A stretch of 64,000 nt of DNA from Calliopum simillimum (GCA_951812925.1 OX638368.1:77048909-77112908), one strand, 5' to 3'. Positions 45,060-57,030 are shown, numbered from the stretch's first letter. A program made the numbers and translations. The notes: generated by a model from the letters alone, not told the origin.

Positions 45060-45383
45060 TGTCACATAGTCACGTTCATAACTATACCTAAACATTCCAA
45101 TCTACTATCCATTACCCTATTCATTGTCATTATCATTATTACTATCACTATTATTATCACTACTATTATTATTATCACTTTCATTATCATTACTATTATT
45201 TTTATCACTATCAATATAAATATTATTATTTTAATGTAACTTCTACTTTGCTTAAAAATACTTTGCGTTTACTTTGTTTGTAAAAATAATTTTTGTAAAA
45301 GTAAGATTTTGAAAATACTTCAAATAAATTTTATAGTTTTTAGTTTTAATAAAGATTTTTAACTGAAAACACGACTTTTCACT
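45060..45383 (+). repeat. 3' LTR of the gypsy element
   Basis: 324 bp, apparently identical to the 5' LTR; preceded by GGGTGGAGG, the polypurine tract. Confidence 0.9.
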
Positions 45384-45619
45384 ATATACACATATATACA
45401 TACATCCGAAAATCAGTTAAGTCATTGAAATTTAATAATGAAAGCAATTATCAATATGCATTGACTTCTTTTATAATAAGTGAAAGTTAACAAAAACAAA
45501 ATTATTATTAAAATAGCAATAAGTATTATAAAATATGAATAAAAAGTTATAATTCAATCATAAAAAAATAGTTTCAAGCATTAAAAGCTCTGTATTTAAA
45601 CAATTATGGACACTTAAAA

Positions 45620-46005
45620 TTAATTAAATTGAATGCACAAAATGCTATGAAATGTTCTATCTTTCTGTAAGTCTATATTTTTATTAAGCGGTTCTAGAGT
45701 TCCGCATATTCTCATGTCATTTCGTTTGTCCCAACAATTTTCAACACCTAATGTTCGACAAAACGATATATAATGATTAGTTGTATATTCTATAGCCCCC
45801 ACTAATTCAAATCGTCTATTTTGAATATTTAAATTAGTTGGAAAGCTTGTTAGGGGGAATGAGTAATTTTTAAATTGATTTTCCACATCTATAAATATGT
45901 ATTCTCCAACTAATACCTTTTTATAACATGAATGATTTTTACAGTTTTTACAAAATAGTTTGTCTTTTGTTAATGTATTACATATAATATTTAAAAAGTT
46001 GTGAA
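45620..46005 (-). CDS. USP-like terminal exon, duplicate copy
   Basis: Second copy of the exon at 37288-37673, in duplication copy 2. The encoded protein is the same by eye, including the acceptor, FCKNCKNHSC, NHYISF and WDKRND. Because it lies on the other side of the gypsy element from the start of the unit, any gene extending through 39.4 kb would now be interrupted. Confidence 0.5.
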
Positions 46006-47261
46006 CTAAAATTAAAAAAAATTGTAAAAGTTGTAAAGTAGTTTTGTAAATTATTTGGTTCTCCAGTGTAAGTATGTGACTTATATTGCATACATAATTT
46101 TTTTAAATACAATAAAATCTATCTAAAACATGCATACATATATGAATCGGCAAATGTTAAAAAGTCGGAAGTCAATAAAAAGCAAAAGTAATGTCATAAT
46201 ATTAAATGGCTGATATTTTGCAAGATAACAATAAAATTTATCTCTATTTTAATCAAAGGTGAACTTGATGGTGTGGAATTGACGAAGTAAACATAATAAA
46301 GTCTCGTTTTGTGACGTCCTCAAGGGCAGCTCCCGACTTTTATGATTTTTTTTTTTTTGAAAAATGTTTCCTTATTTTATCTAAAATTAGAAACGTTTTG
46401 TAGCTGTACTTTGCAATGTTGTGTCCGAACCTGCCATCAAAATTGATGTGTCTCGTATGGTTTTGAGATATTTTCTCTTCTTATACGATCTATCACTTTT
46501 TTTTTTCTTTCTCGTCGTTTTCAAGATATCGATCATTTTCGGTTTTTGGACCAAAAAAAAACATGGTTCCACTTAGCTACTAATATCTCAAGAACCAATA
46601 TCTATGTTTAAACGTTCTATAAATTAAATTAACGGTAATTTAATTACCTAAAAATAATATTCACATCACTGTTTGGTTGGTTTGTTAGTTTTGGTGAAAT
46701 AAATTGATTTCTAAATTTTTTTTTTTTTTGGAAAAAATTAATCATCTGAAAATTATTATTTTTTTTTTTTATTTATCATAAATTTTTATAGGTGTTATAT
46801 AGGGTGTACCGCATAAGGTTACGAAGCATCTAGGAGGCGATAAAGAAAGCCTGGACCAACAAAAAATTGCACCTGAGGGTAGTCTAAACTGTCCCCTGAG
46901 TAATTATAGGGTTAAAACTGATTTCCTGACTCGTTTTAGAAAAACAATTTTACTGCGTCAACCAATCGTTTTAGACAAAAAATTTTTTTTTAATAAACAT
47001 TTAGCTTATTATATGAGCTTTTTAAGGGTGTTTTTGGTTTATACAGTTCAAAAGGATTTCGTAAAGTTCTGGACCTTTTCAGTTAATATTATATCTTTTT
47101 TTTCCTAATTTTTGAATTTGGCGGCTATTTTGGTATGAAAAAGGTCCTATTAACATACCCTTTTATAATTTTTGTTTTTGAATTTTTGTAAAATTTTCTT
47201 TAACTCGATAATACATTTGCCATACCAACTTTTTAATTTGAGGTCGGAAAAAATACTTTTC

Positions 47262-47882
47262 TATGTAACACACGGGTTACTCGCATGCGTTGTGCGCGCT
47301 ACTACTGGTGTCTTCAAGTGGATTGTTCTTGAAAAGTTTTTTTTTTTTGACCTCAATCAAAAAAATTGGTATAACAAGTGTACTTTAACGAGGATTCCAA
47401 AAAAAAAAAATGTCAATACTTATGTTTGGTTAATATTGGCTTTCGCCCTTTTAATATTTCTCGATTCATATTATATAAGATGTTTTTTTTTTTTTTTTTA
47501 GTAAAAAACACTGTTGTAAATACCGAAATAAAATCAAAAATTTAGTTTTATCAACACCTACCAGAGGTTTCTTACCTTAAAAATTTTTAAAATCCTTTTA
47601 TGTTACTCCTAAACTATCTTTAATAGAAATTATATCCTCTTCAAACACAATTGACACGTACTTATATTTATGAACACTATAAAAAAGTTAATCGATTCAT
47701 TTAAATAATAATAAGGCTGTAACTTTTTGTAACAAGTATCAAAAATAAATAAGAAAATTTATTTTATACTAATACAACTATGAAATAATCGGGCTATGTA
47801 CTATGGGTAAAAAAGCACACTTTTATGGTCAATACCTAATTTTTAGAAGTATTGCTATTGAATTTTTCATGATACAGTGTGA
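47262..47882. other. AT-rich unique-looking sequence
   Basis: A short GC-richer patch at 47268-47325 (CACGGGTTACTCGCATGCGT) is followed by homopolymer-rich text. I see no gene or partner repeat. Confidence 0.4.
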
Positions 47883-48076
47883 CACAGGATACTTCAAACT
47901 ATGGGTGAACTTCGAAGAGTGGTAAATGATATAGTTATTAAGGGAAAATTGAAAACTTATTTTGAGAGTGTTGAAAACTTATTTTCTAAAGTTTTTCTGT
48001 AAAAATATCTATTAACAAATAAAGTTAGTAGAATAAAAACTGTTTTAAAATTTTAGCCTACAAGTATGCAATAGTT

Positions 48077-49177
48077 GGTACAAACCATGTGTAAACGATC
48101 AAGAAATTTGTTCATGGCATCCGATTTGGCTATAAATTGGCATATGCAATAGTTGTATAGTGGAAAAAATTACTACCAAATATTTTTTCAAAATTTAAAA
48201 AAATGGCGGAGATATGGGACTTTGAAATTTTTAGGTTAGTTTTTTTTGAGAAGCTATAACTTCGGTTGCATTTATCCAATTTTCAATTTTATGGTGTTAA
48301 ATTATTTGTCTTAAAACAGACTTTAAAATAAAAACTAGCAAACATTTTTTTTTTCTTTATATATAGTTTACACTGAAAAAAAAAATTTAAATTGAGTTTC
48401 CCAAAATACGTCCTTTTTAATATTTTTTATTTTTCTTGTAAAAAAAGCTACAAGTGTAACTTACCAGTCCTCCAAAAATTGGAGTGGGCCTGCCAGTGGT
48501 TCTCCAGAAAAACAATAAAATGTAGCATCTTCCCCAATTTTTCAGTACATTTTTTTAATTTAAAATTTTTATTGAAAAAAATTTTCAAATCCTGAAAATA
48601 GTTTATTGACTGGTTTTTTGCTTGTATAGTACTAATATAAGTACCAACGCACTTTTTTCAAATTCAAATTAACGTTTAATTAAAAATTTCAAATTCAAAA
48701 AAATTGTACTGAAAAATTGCGGCAAAAGCTACATTTTATTGTTTTTCTGGAGAACCACTGGGAGGCCCACTCCAATTTTTGGAGGACTGGTAAGTTACAC
48801 TTGTAGCTTTTTTTACAAGAAAAATAAAAAATATTAAAAAGGACGTATTTTGGGAAACTCAATTTAAATTTTTTTTTTCAGTGTAAGCTATATAAGAAAA
48901 AAAAAAAAAATGTTTGCTAGTTTTTATTTCAAAGCCTGTTTTAAGACAAATCATTTAACACTATAAATTTGAAAATTGGATAAATGCAACCGAAGTTATA
49001 GCTTCTCAAAAAAAACTAACCTAAAAATTTCAAAGTCCCATATCTCCGCCATTTTTTTAAATTTTGAAAAAATATTTGGTTGTAATTTTTTCCACTATGC
49101 AACTATTGCGTATGCCAATTTATAGCCAAATCGGATGCCATAAAAAAAATCTTGATCGTTTTGAAATGGTTTGTACC
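48077..49177. mobile_element. Hairpin element D with terminal repeats and 4-bp duplication
   Basis: Termini GGTACAAACC and GGTTTGTACC, flanked by AGTT (48073-48076, 49178-49181). Arms of about 490 bp meet around 48576-48690. The empty site (ATGCAATAGTTGCAAAAACT) is present in sister satellite units, for example near 50467, which proves insertion. Internal text GGAGTGGGCCTGCCAGTGGT is repeated inverted. No coding potential; superfamily unknown. Confidence 0.85.
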
Positions 49178-49333
49178 AGTTGCAAAAACTTGATTGTCTG
49201 AATATTTTTCTCTCGGAAAATTTTGATTGAAAATTGTGGGAAGCCTGAGAAGAGAGGAAAAATTCGGAAAATGCAAAACGCTTAAGTGTATGGAAGATTG
49301 ATTTTCTCAAGAATTTTCTTTCAAAAATATTTA

Positions 49334-49552
49334 TAGCCTTATCATGTATGACGAACGAATAAAGTGACTGATTTTCACTCATTAATATCAACTTATTAAA
49401 ACTTTTTATTAAGAACTTACTATAACCTAAGCGTTCATTTTAGTTCAAAGAATAAAGTTTCTAAGCATAAACTTCAAATCATCTTTTAACTTGGAGGATA
49501 TAAGCAGTTGAAAATCAGTAAAACGATTCGTTCGTCATACATGATAAGGCTA
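49334..49552. mobile_element. MITE with TTA duplication inserted in the satellite
   Basis: Terminal inverted repeat starts TAGCCTTATCATGTATGACG (27 bp perfect). Flanks TTA at 49331-49333 and 49553-49555. The empty site AAATATTTAATATGTTAAGT exists in the sister unit near 50623. 219 bp; TTA suggests PIF/Harbinger. Confidence 0.85.
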
Positions 49553-52062
49553 TTAATATGTTAAGTTATGCTTGGTTTAAGATTTTTCAGCCGGAAAACT
49601 TTGGTGGAAAATTGTGGGAAAACCGAGAGAAGTAGAAAAGCGTGGTTACTTGAGGAATCTTAAGGAAAGTAAAGACTAAAGTCTGCTTTTGTTTTCATTG
49701 AAAAATATTGAATAATAACAAAGTTATGAGAAATTTACTGAATTTCAGGCAGAAAAATTCGATTAAAAACTACGGGTGAACTTCGAAGAGTGGAAAATGA
49801 TATAGTTATTTAGGGAAATTGAAAACTTATTTTGAGAAGGTGGAAAACTTATTTTCTTAAGTTTTTCTGTAAAAATATCTATTAACAAATAAAGTTAGTA
49901 GAATAAAAACTGTTTTAAAATTTTAGCCTACAAGTATGCAATATGCAATGCAAATTTTTCCCTCGGAAAATTTTGATTGAAAATTGTGGAAAACCTGAGA
50001 AGAGAGGTAAAATTCGGAAAATGCAAAATACTTAAGTGTATGGAAGATTGATTTCCTCAAGAATTTTCTTTCAAAAATATTTAACACAATCAAAGTTATG
50101 CGTGATTTAAGATTTTTCAGCCGGAAAATTTTGGTGGAAAATTGTGGGAAAACTGAGGGAAGTAGGAAAGCGTGGTAACTTGAGAAAACTTAAGGAAAGT
50201 AAAGACTAAAGTCTGCTTTTGTTTTCATTGAAAAATATTGAATAATAACAAAGTTATGAGAAATTTACTGAATTTCAGGCAGAAAAATTCGATTAAAAAC
50301 TACGGGTGAACTTCGAAGAATGGAAAATGATATAGTTATTTAGGGAAAATCGAAAACTTGTTTTGAGAAGGTGGAAAACTTATTTTCTAAAGTTTTTCTG
50401 TAAAAATATCTATTAACAAATAAAGTTAGTAGAATAAAAACTGTTTTAAAATTTTAGCCTACAAGTATGCAATAGTTGCAAAAACTTGATTGTCTGAATA
50501 TTTTTCTCTCGGAAAATTTTGATTGAAAATTGTGGGAAGCCTGAGAAGAGAGGAAAAATTCGGAAAATGCAAAACACTTAAGTGTATGGAAGATTGATTT
50601 CCTCAAGAATTTTCTTTCAAAAATATTTAATATGTTAAGTTATGCTTGATTTAAGATTTTTCAGCCGGAAAACTTTGGTGGAAAATTGTGGGAAAACTGA
50701 GAGAAGCACAAAAGCGTGGTTACTTGAGGAATCTTAAGGAAAGTAAAGACTAAAGTCTGCTTTTGTTTTCATTGAAAAATATTGAATAATAACAAAGTTA
50801 TGAGAAATTTACTGAATTTCAGGCAAAAAAATTCGATTAAAAACTACGGGTGAACTTCGAAGAGTGGAAAATGATATAGTTATTTAGGGAAAATTGAAAA
50901 CTTATTTTGAGAAGGTGGAAAACTTATTTTCTTAAGTTTTTCTGTAAAAATATCTATTAACAAATAAAGTTAGTAGAATAAAAACTGTTTTAAAATTTTA
51001 GCCTACAAGTATGCAATAGTTGCAAAAACTTGATTGTGTGAATATTTTTCTCTCGGAAAATTTTGATTGAAAATTGTGGGAAACCTGAGAAGAGAGGAAA
51101 AATTCGGAAAATGCAAAACACTAAGTGTATGGAAGATTGATTTCCTCAAGAATTTTCTTTCAAAAATATTTAACACAATCAAAGTTATGCGTGATTTAAG
51201 ATTTTTCAGCCGGAAAACTTTGGTGGAAAATTGTGGAAAAACTGAGGGAAGTAGAAAAGCGTGGTAAGTTAAGATAGATTGAGGAAAAAAAAGTAAATTT
51301 AATTTTTAATTTCATATAATAATGTTGAAGATTAACAAAGTTATGAAAAATTCAATGAATTTAAGCCAGAAAAGTTCGATTAGAAACTATGGGAAAAGTT
51401 TGAAGAGAGGAAAATGAGTTATTTTGAGGAAATTAAAAAATTAATTTCCCTAAGTTTTCTTTAAAAATATTTAATTTTTAAGATTAAATGCAACAGCAAA
51501 GTTATAGGTATAGTATTACTGTTCACCCAAAAAGTATGCAATAGCAGCAAAACTTTGATTATCTGAATATCTTGATTGTGGAAAACTTTAATGGAAAATT
51601 GAGGGAAAACTATATGGAGATGAAAATTGGGTTTGCTTGAGGAAACTTAGAGATATTCAGGACTTATTTTTACGAGTAGATGCTGCAGCAAATTTTGAAT
51701 AATAGTTACGTTATAAGTAGTATAACAATCATGTGTTCAGCCGGAAAGCATTTTCAGCTTTGATGGAAAATTGTGGAAAAACTGGCAGTAAGAGGGAAAT
51801 ATAGAAACTTGAGGAAACTTAAAGAAGCTTAAAGTCAATTTCCTCAAGAACTTTTATTCAAAATTATTCAAAAACAACATAATTATAGATATTTCAACTT
51901 TCTTCAGCCGGAAAATTTTGATGGAAAATTGTGGGAAAACTAGTGGGAAATTTTAAGTAATGAAACTTGAGGAAATGATGTTCTTTAAAATGTGTTTGAT
52001 TTTAGTTTGAAAAAGTATTTTTTGAAGATGTAAAAATTTTCCGGCTGGGCACATTGAAGTCA

Positions 52063-52336
52063 CCAAATCCGGCAAAAAAACGCGTTTTTTCCCAAAAAAA
52101 AGCACTCAATTCTAATTTGCAAAAAAAATAAAACTCAAAAAACATAGAACAAAACAATTAAATTTATGTTATTCGTTAAAGGAATCAATTCACCTTTCTT
52201 TTGATTCACTTTCAGATAAATATCTCATCAGCATAAAGAAAAAAAGTAAAAAAAAAAAATATTCAAAATTAAGATAAAAAAAGTGTAGTGTTATGTGAAC
52301 TATACAGTCCATATTGGCCCACATGTTTCTTTGGGT
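52063..52336. other. A-rich sequence between satellite and hairpin F
   Basis: Contains GCACT-type text also seen at 53660-53750 (AAAAGCACT), possibly a decayed hAT terminus. No gene. Confidence 0.35.
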
Positions 52337-52715
52337 ATCTCGGACTTAGTTTCAGAGATGTAGCCATCGGAAGATCCGGATGTATCTTCTACGAAAACCG
52401 CTATAAGTTGGGAACCACTGGATGGATTTGAAAAATATTGGTGTCGTATGAAAGGTATTTTAACAACCTTAAAAATATATGTTATGCGCATATTTTCAAT
52501 TGGATTCATAGTTTTGGAGATATGACTTTTTCTGAAATTTTTCAATTACAACAACAAATGCATAAAAAACACCAACAACAACAAAATAACTTTCATATGA
52601 CACCAATATTTTCTAAGTTCATCCAGTGGTTCCCAACTTATAGCGGTTTTCATGAAAGATATATCCGGATCTTCCGATGGCTATATTTTCGAAGCTAGGT
52701 CCGAGAAACCCGTTT
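52337..52715. mobile_element. Hairpin element F
   Basis: Inverted arms 52337-52465 and 52590-52715 share AGCCATCGGAAGATCCGGAT and AACCGCTATAAGTTGGGAAC. The centre has (CAA)n-rich text. Partial open frames on both strands are by-products of the palindrome. Confidence 0.7.
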
Positions 52716-53390
52716 TGATCACATATTCTTTTAAAGGACTAAGAATTCAATGATATAAGATAAGTTTCAGAATTTTAGCGAATTTATCTCTAAACGACAT
52801 ATGACCATTTTGACCTCCATATGAACTTGAAATTTTTTTTCTCAGACGTTCTGGAAAAAAACGGACCCCGGATTCAGATTCAGGACGTCAAAGTCACTAG
52901 GAAACACATAGTCTGGTCAAAACGCCATGAAATTTTTTTTTTTTTGTAAACCTGTGTTATTAATGGTATTCACTGACTTTATATAGCTAACCATTTATTT
53001 AAAACACCATGTCTTTAAAGTGAAATAATGAAATTTAATCACTGGGAAAAAATGATCACCAAACTCTTTTTTAGAAGAAAGAACTTAACAGAATCATGCG
53101 ACTGCACCGACCGCTAAAATCGCACTGACATAAGCTTTAGGTATTGGCTTAACGTTTAAATATGAATGACGGTAAATCCTATGTACGCAATGGAAAATAT
53201 CCATGTGGTCCATATTACCCACGTAGTCCATATTTCCCTCCCTTACCCTATATACGTGTATATGTGTAGTTAAATATCAAAACTGCCTAAGTCCCTCTCT
53301 GATATGTGGGCAAAATAAAATAAATTAAAAAAACTTTTAAAAGTGTTTGATCTGGTAATTCATAAGTGTCGCAGCAGCAACCATTTCATT
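52716..53390. other. Intergenic, no gene recognised
   Basis: Contains two short variants of GTCCATATTACCCACGT / GTCCATATTGGCCCACAT (53200 and 52306), suggesting another inverted or duplicated short repeat. Otherwise AT-rich. Confidence 0.4.
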
Positions 53391-53675
53391 TTAATCCATA
53401 TTTAATATGAAGTAAAGAAACTTAAATAAATAAATAACTACTCTTTCTACTTCAGCATTGGGATATGGCAATGACAACACATGTAGAACTAAAATTGCTA
53501 GATCTTCAAAAGCGTTTAGGCCTAAAGAATCTTTGAAACCTTTTTCATTGATCCAAAAAGACGTAGCACTGTTTTCTAATTCCAAATTAAAAGCCTGTTC
53601 ACATCTGCGTTTTATGAACTTTACTCAACGAGCAAAACAAAGTCTTCAAGAAGAAAGAAAAAAGCACTAAAAATT
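53391..53675 (-). pseudogene. hAT transposase C-terminal relic
   Basis: Minus-strand SATSFWINEKGFKDSLGLNAF followed by EDLAILVLHVLSLPYPNAEV and ERVV is the dimerisation segment of hAT transposases (family pattern F..LA..VL..LP.SNA.VER.FS). The frame begins mid-domain after a frameshift near 53590-53640 and ends at 53391. Only about 65-90 codons remain. AAAAAGCACTA repeats on its flank (53660-53750) may be the old terminus. Confidence 0.75.
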
Positions 53676-53854
53676 AAAAAGCACTAGGCAAAAAATTTTA
53701 CGGGTAATAATCCCAAAAAAGCACTAGATCTAGTGCGAAAAGCACTGAAAAAGAAAAAGAAGAAGCTGTTTTTCAATTTCTTATTAAAAAATACTGAAGA
53801 TACTACAAGAACAAGTAACTTGGGTAAATGTGCGCATAATTTTTGCATTAGGTT

Positions 53855-54325
53855 TTTTGAAAAATAGAGATATTTGAGGTCAATATACGAAAAATAAGTA
53901 CTTTTGTTACTTTTGAGGTTAGTTGTAGACTGCACAAAATTTTTTTTTATTTTTTTTGCGTAATTCATTACTGAGTACGACTTTTACCTTCGAAACCAAC
54001 TCTTAAAAAGTGCCAAACAATACTTTCTTCAAAAGTTATTGCAGATTTAAGATGATATCATGAAATCCAAAGTTGTGTCGTTTTACCCGTTTTATGGGAT
54101 TTTAAGATGTTATGGCATGTCATCTTAAATCGGCCATAATTTTTAAAGGAAGTATTGCATGACATTTTTTATGAGCTCATTTTGAAGAAACATAACAGAA
54201 CTACGTTATACATTTGGTAAAAAAAATAATGAAAATTTTGTGCAGTTTGCATCGAACCGCAAAAATAGCCAAAATAGCCATTTTTCATGATTTTGACCTC
54301 AAATATCTCCAAATCCTTAAGTGGT
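53855..54325. mobile_element. Hairpin element H
   Basis: Arms 53855-54075 and 54110-54325 are inverted relatives: GATATTTGAGGTCAA, ACTGCACAAAATTTT and CAATACTTTC/CTTCC-type text occur in mirrored order. Divergence is higher than in A or D, so this one is older. Confidence 0.65.
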
Positions 54326-55379
54326 AGGTCAATTCTGACCTCCGGTTCGGATTTAACGCATGGAGTTACTTCGGAAATGCTTAAAAACAAAACCTTGCTG
54401 GTATGTCTTATTTATTTAGAGAACTTATTACGTGCCATTTTTGACCCGGTAGTCCAAGGGTTAAGATTTTTTTCGGAATTGTTCTTTTAGTCTAGAGTCA
54501 ACATAAGAACTACATTTGCAGTCGGTATCCGTGATAATATGGGCGTCATGAATTTTGGCCAAAAAAGTGTGCCTTTTGACCTATAGTGCGCTGCAAGTAT
54601 CTGCTACTGCACAAATTAATTGCTTGATTGGGTTTTTTTTTTTTTTTTAAAGCACTAACACACTTTTTATTACCTTTAAGAGCTATTTTTGGGCACTATA
54701 GAAGGCTTTTTTGTTAATATTTTTTCCCAATGGAAAAACTTAAAAAAAAACAATATACAAAACACTCTCGGCGAAAGCGAAATTTTTCCGAATTTTTAAA
54801 CCAAAACGCGAGCACTTAAAAAACGGGTCGAAAGGACAAAATTTTTCGACGACAACTTATGAGTTTTCGCGAGAGAACTGGGGAAACTTTATTCTAGCTA
54901 CCTAGAATAAAACTTGGGATAGAATCGAGATAAAAGAAATGAAAACAAGTCGGTTCAAAAACGCACTATGATCTTTATTGTACGAGTAATAATACAGAAT
55001 AGAGTAGCTTATATTCTAACGTAAATTATTGAGAGCGCCAAACCGCCTAACGAAAATGACTCTCAATTTTTTTTACGTTTTCGCCATTTTTTTTTTTTTT
55101 TTTTTTTTTCCAAGTAAAAAAATTTAACGATAACTATTTCGTATATTTTTTTATGTATCAAATAATATTTGTAGATCATGTAAGTTTTCATAAAATAGAT
55201 CCCGTTACTTTTTATCGAGCGAAAAACAGCTCCGGAGATTTCCATTCAAAACTTGAACGGTTTTTGAAAGATATCTCCTGAGCACACATATGACGTAACC
55301 TTTTATATGTGGTCTTTTCGTTTACTACAAGTTTTTGCAGGTTTTTATCCGAACACACATCCGCGCGACAATGTATCCA
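54326..55379. other. No gene; possible solo LTR-like segment
   Basis: 54770-55040 has, on the minus strand, an AATAAAG signal and two TCTAG-type repeats around ACTCTCGCGAAAAC text, which could be part of a solo LTR, but I see no partner or target duplication. 55060-55375 is T-rich and shares ATATCTCC / GTAGATCATG-type text with the hairpin elements. Confidence 0.3.
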
Positions 55380-56175
55380 AAATTTTCAGCGTTAAAATTA
55401 AAAACAAAAAATGTCAAACTATGCAGAAAATAGCGGAGATTCCAAATTCGAAAGAATTTTTAAATCGGTCAATCTCAATTTTTTTTAAATTCCGATTTAT
55501 TGAAAAAAAAAACCATTTTGTACTAAAAAAAAGAAAAAAGAAAAAAAACGGAGGTCTGTTCTTTTAATTACCTGTATCTCGCTTAAAAAAAAAGAAAACA
55601 AACAAAAACTCTTTCTACTTTTAAGCGCAATGATCACGGCTACAGTTTGGCATCAAAAACTCAAAGATTGGGCCAGACAGAAAGAACTAGATAGCTTTCG
55701 TGCATTTTAGAAAAAGGAAGAAATGGAGTCTTACTTCAAAATAACTTATCTCGGTCAATTTTAACGCTAGAAATATGGTTAAAAAGTGAAAAAGTGCAGA
55801 ATAACATAAGCTTTTAAGTAAGACTCCATTTCTTCCTTTTTCGTAAGCGCACAAACTGCTTTGGTTTGAATTTTGTTTTTCAAGAGCTATTTATTTTTTT
55901 CTGCTTGGGCCAATCTTTAAGTTTTTGATGACAAATTGTACCGTGATCATTGCTCTTAAAAGTATGAAAAGTTTTTGTTTGTTTAAAGCGAGATACATGT
56001 AATTAAACGAACAAATCTTCGTTCTTTAATTTTTTTTTTTGTTTGTAGTACAACTTGGTAATTTTTTCAATAAATTGGGATTTAAAAAAATTGAGGTAGA
56101 CCGATTTAAAAAAATTTTTCTTCGTCGTTTGGCATTTTTTTTATTTTTAATTTTGACGGTGAAAAATTTTTACAT
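55380..56175. mobile_element. Hairpin element E
   Basis: Arms 55380-55745 and about 55810-56175 mirror each other: GTCTTACTT/AAGTAAGAC, CAATGATCACGG/CCGTGATCATTG and TGTATCTCGC/GCGAGATACA. The centre is near 55775. Many homopolymer-length differences. No coding potential. Confidence 0.7.
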
Positions 56176-56783
56176 ACATTTTTTCTGGTGGGGGTTCCTG
56201 ACTCTTCGTAATTTTTCAGGACCGGATAACTGGAGAAAGTGTTTGCACCAATCGATATGGCTTGAAAACTTTTGCGTCAGTTTTTGTGCTGTGAAGTTCG
56301 GGTGCTGATTATTGGGTGTGTTCCCAGCGGTACACTAGATCACCAACTTTCGGTATCCAATTTCAATTCTAAGGTTTTTGTCGTATTTTTTTCGTCGAAT
56401 TTGTCATTGCCAAATTCTTTTGCACCTATTCATAAAACTTTTTCAGGTCTGGGATTTTCAAATCTTCCCCAGGGACACTGGAGGACACAGAACTCTTCCA
56501 TAATTGAGTTCAGCTGCCAAATGCTTGGTGTTTTGGTGGCGGGCCGAATTCATGGCAAAAGCTATTTCTTCTAGAGTCCCGTCCTATCTTCGACGGCTGA
56601 CTTTTGCGTTTTGGGTCAACATGGCCTTGAAGAAGCGGTTCACCCTTTTGGTGGGGTTTTCTTGTGAAGAATATGGAGTCGATGGAGTATTTCATATTTC
56701 TCAAACAGCTTCCTCATATTCGTATATATTATGAACATGTTGCCGCTAAAATTAACTTTACTTCTTGACCTATTTTAAGCTTA
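56176..56783 (-). pseudogene. gypsy integrase C-terminal relic
   Basis: Minus strand, several frames: PYSSQENPTKRVNRFFKAML corresponds to the Ty3/gypsy integrase segment after the catalytic core (PYxPQxNxxERxNR), then TLEEIAFAMNSARHQNTKHL and LNYGRVLCPP, ending near 56290. It is separated from the upstream integrase fragment by the MITE at 56784-57027. Stops and frameshifts present. Confidence 0.75.
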
Positions 56784-57027
56784 AGGGCCGTTCACATATT
56801 ACGTAAAGCGTCAAGGGGGTGGGAAGGTGGAACGATTTGTTACGAAGTGTGTCATGAGAGTGATAGGGGTCATCAACTACGTTACGAAACGACGATTTAT
56901 AATTAAATGCGACAAAAAAATTCAAATTCAAATTAATAAAATTAAGATTTTTACGTTACTAGGGGGGAGGGGGTTTTACGGTTTGTTACGTTGCGTTACG
57001 ACCGGGAAGAGGGAGGTGAACGGCCCA
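56784..57027. mobile_element. MITE, GGGCCGTTCAC ends, TTA duplication
   Basis: Left AGGGCCGTTCACATATTACG, right (inverted) GGGCCGTTCACCTCCCTCTT, flanked by TTA (56781-56783, 57028-57030). Interior has ACGTTACGAAACG palindromic text and G-rich patches. It splits the gypsy integrase relic. Similar ends to the 2504-4203 element place it near PIF/Harbinger. Confidence 0.75.
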
Positions 57028-57030
57028 TTA

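Larger units (their letters stand above)
39419..45383 (+). mobile_element. Ty3/gypsy retrotransposon, nearly intact
   Basis: Two 324-bp LTRs (39419-39742 and 45060-45383) that look identical, ATAT duplication on both sides (39415-39418, 45384-45387), primer site TGGCGCAGTCGG at 39742-39753, and purine tract GGGTGGAGG before the 3' LTR. The empty target site is present in the other tandem copy near 37047. It encodes gag and pol in different frames and has no envelope gene. Identical LTRs indicate a very recent insertion. Confidence 0.93.
38934..47261. repeat. Tandem duplication, copy 2, interrupted by gypsy element
   Basis: 38934-39418 and 45384-47261 together equal copy 1 (about 2,359 bp after removing the element and one ATAT). 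The duplication either preceded the gypsy insertion, or it joins two alleles in the assembly, one with and one without the insertion. Confidence 0.9.
47883..52062 (-). repeat. Satellite array 2, unit of about 540 bp, reverse
   Basis: Reverse-orientation relative of 32575-34515. The mark TTTTTCAGCCGGAAAACTTT recurs near 49586, 50114, 50657 and 51205 (periods about 529, 543 and 548 bp). Units are interrupted by hairpin D (48077-49177) and a MITE (49334-49552). The right edge (51270-52062) decays into divergent single monomers and ends TTTTCCGGCTGGGCACATTG. The outer edge of array 1 (ATGTGCTCAGCCGGAAA, 32575-32605) is the mirror image of this end. Confidence 0.8.

Noticed and set aside
52214..52240. 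Hammerhead-like string on the minus strand (CTGATGAGATATTTATCTGAAAG)
   Set aside because: Stem II could be GATA/TATC with a 2-nt loop, but an extra base precedes GAAA, there is no closing stem III and no GUC triplet at the right distance. Chance match.
54770..55040. Possible solo LTR
   Set aside because: A polyadenylation-like signal alone is not enough; no partner LTR, target duplication or TG...CA ends could be defined.
55063..55245. Lys-rich short protein
   Set aside because: Antisense of a long T tract; composition artefact.
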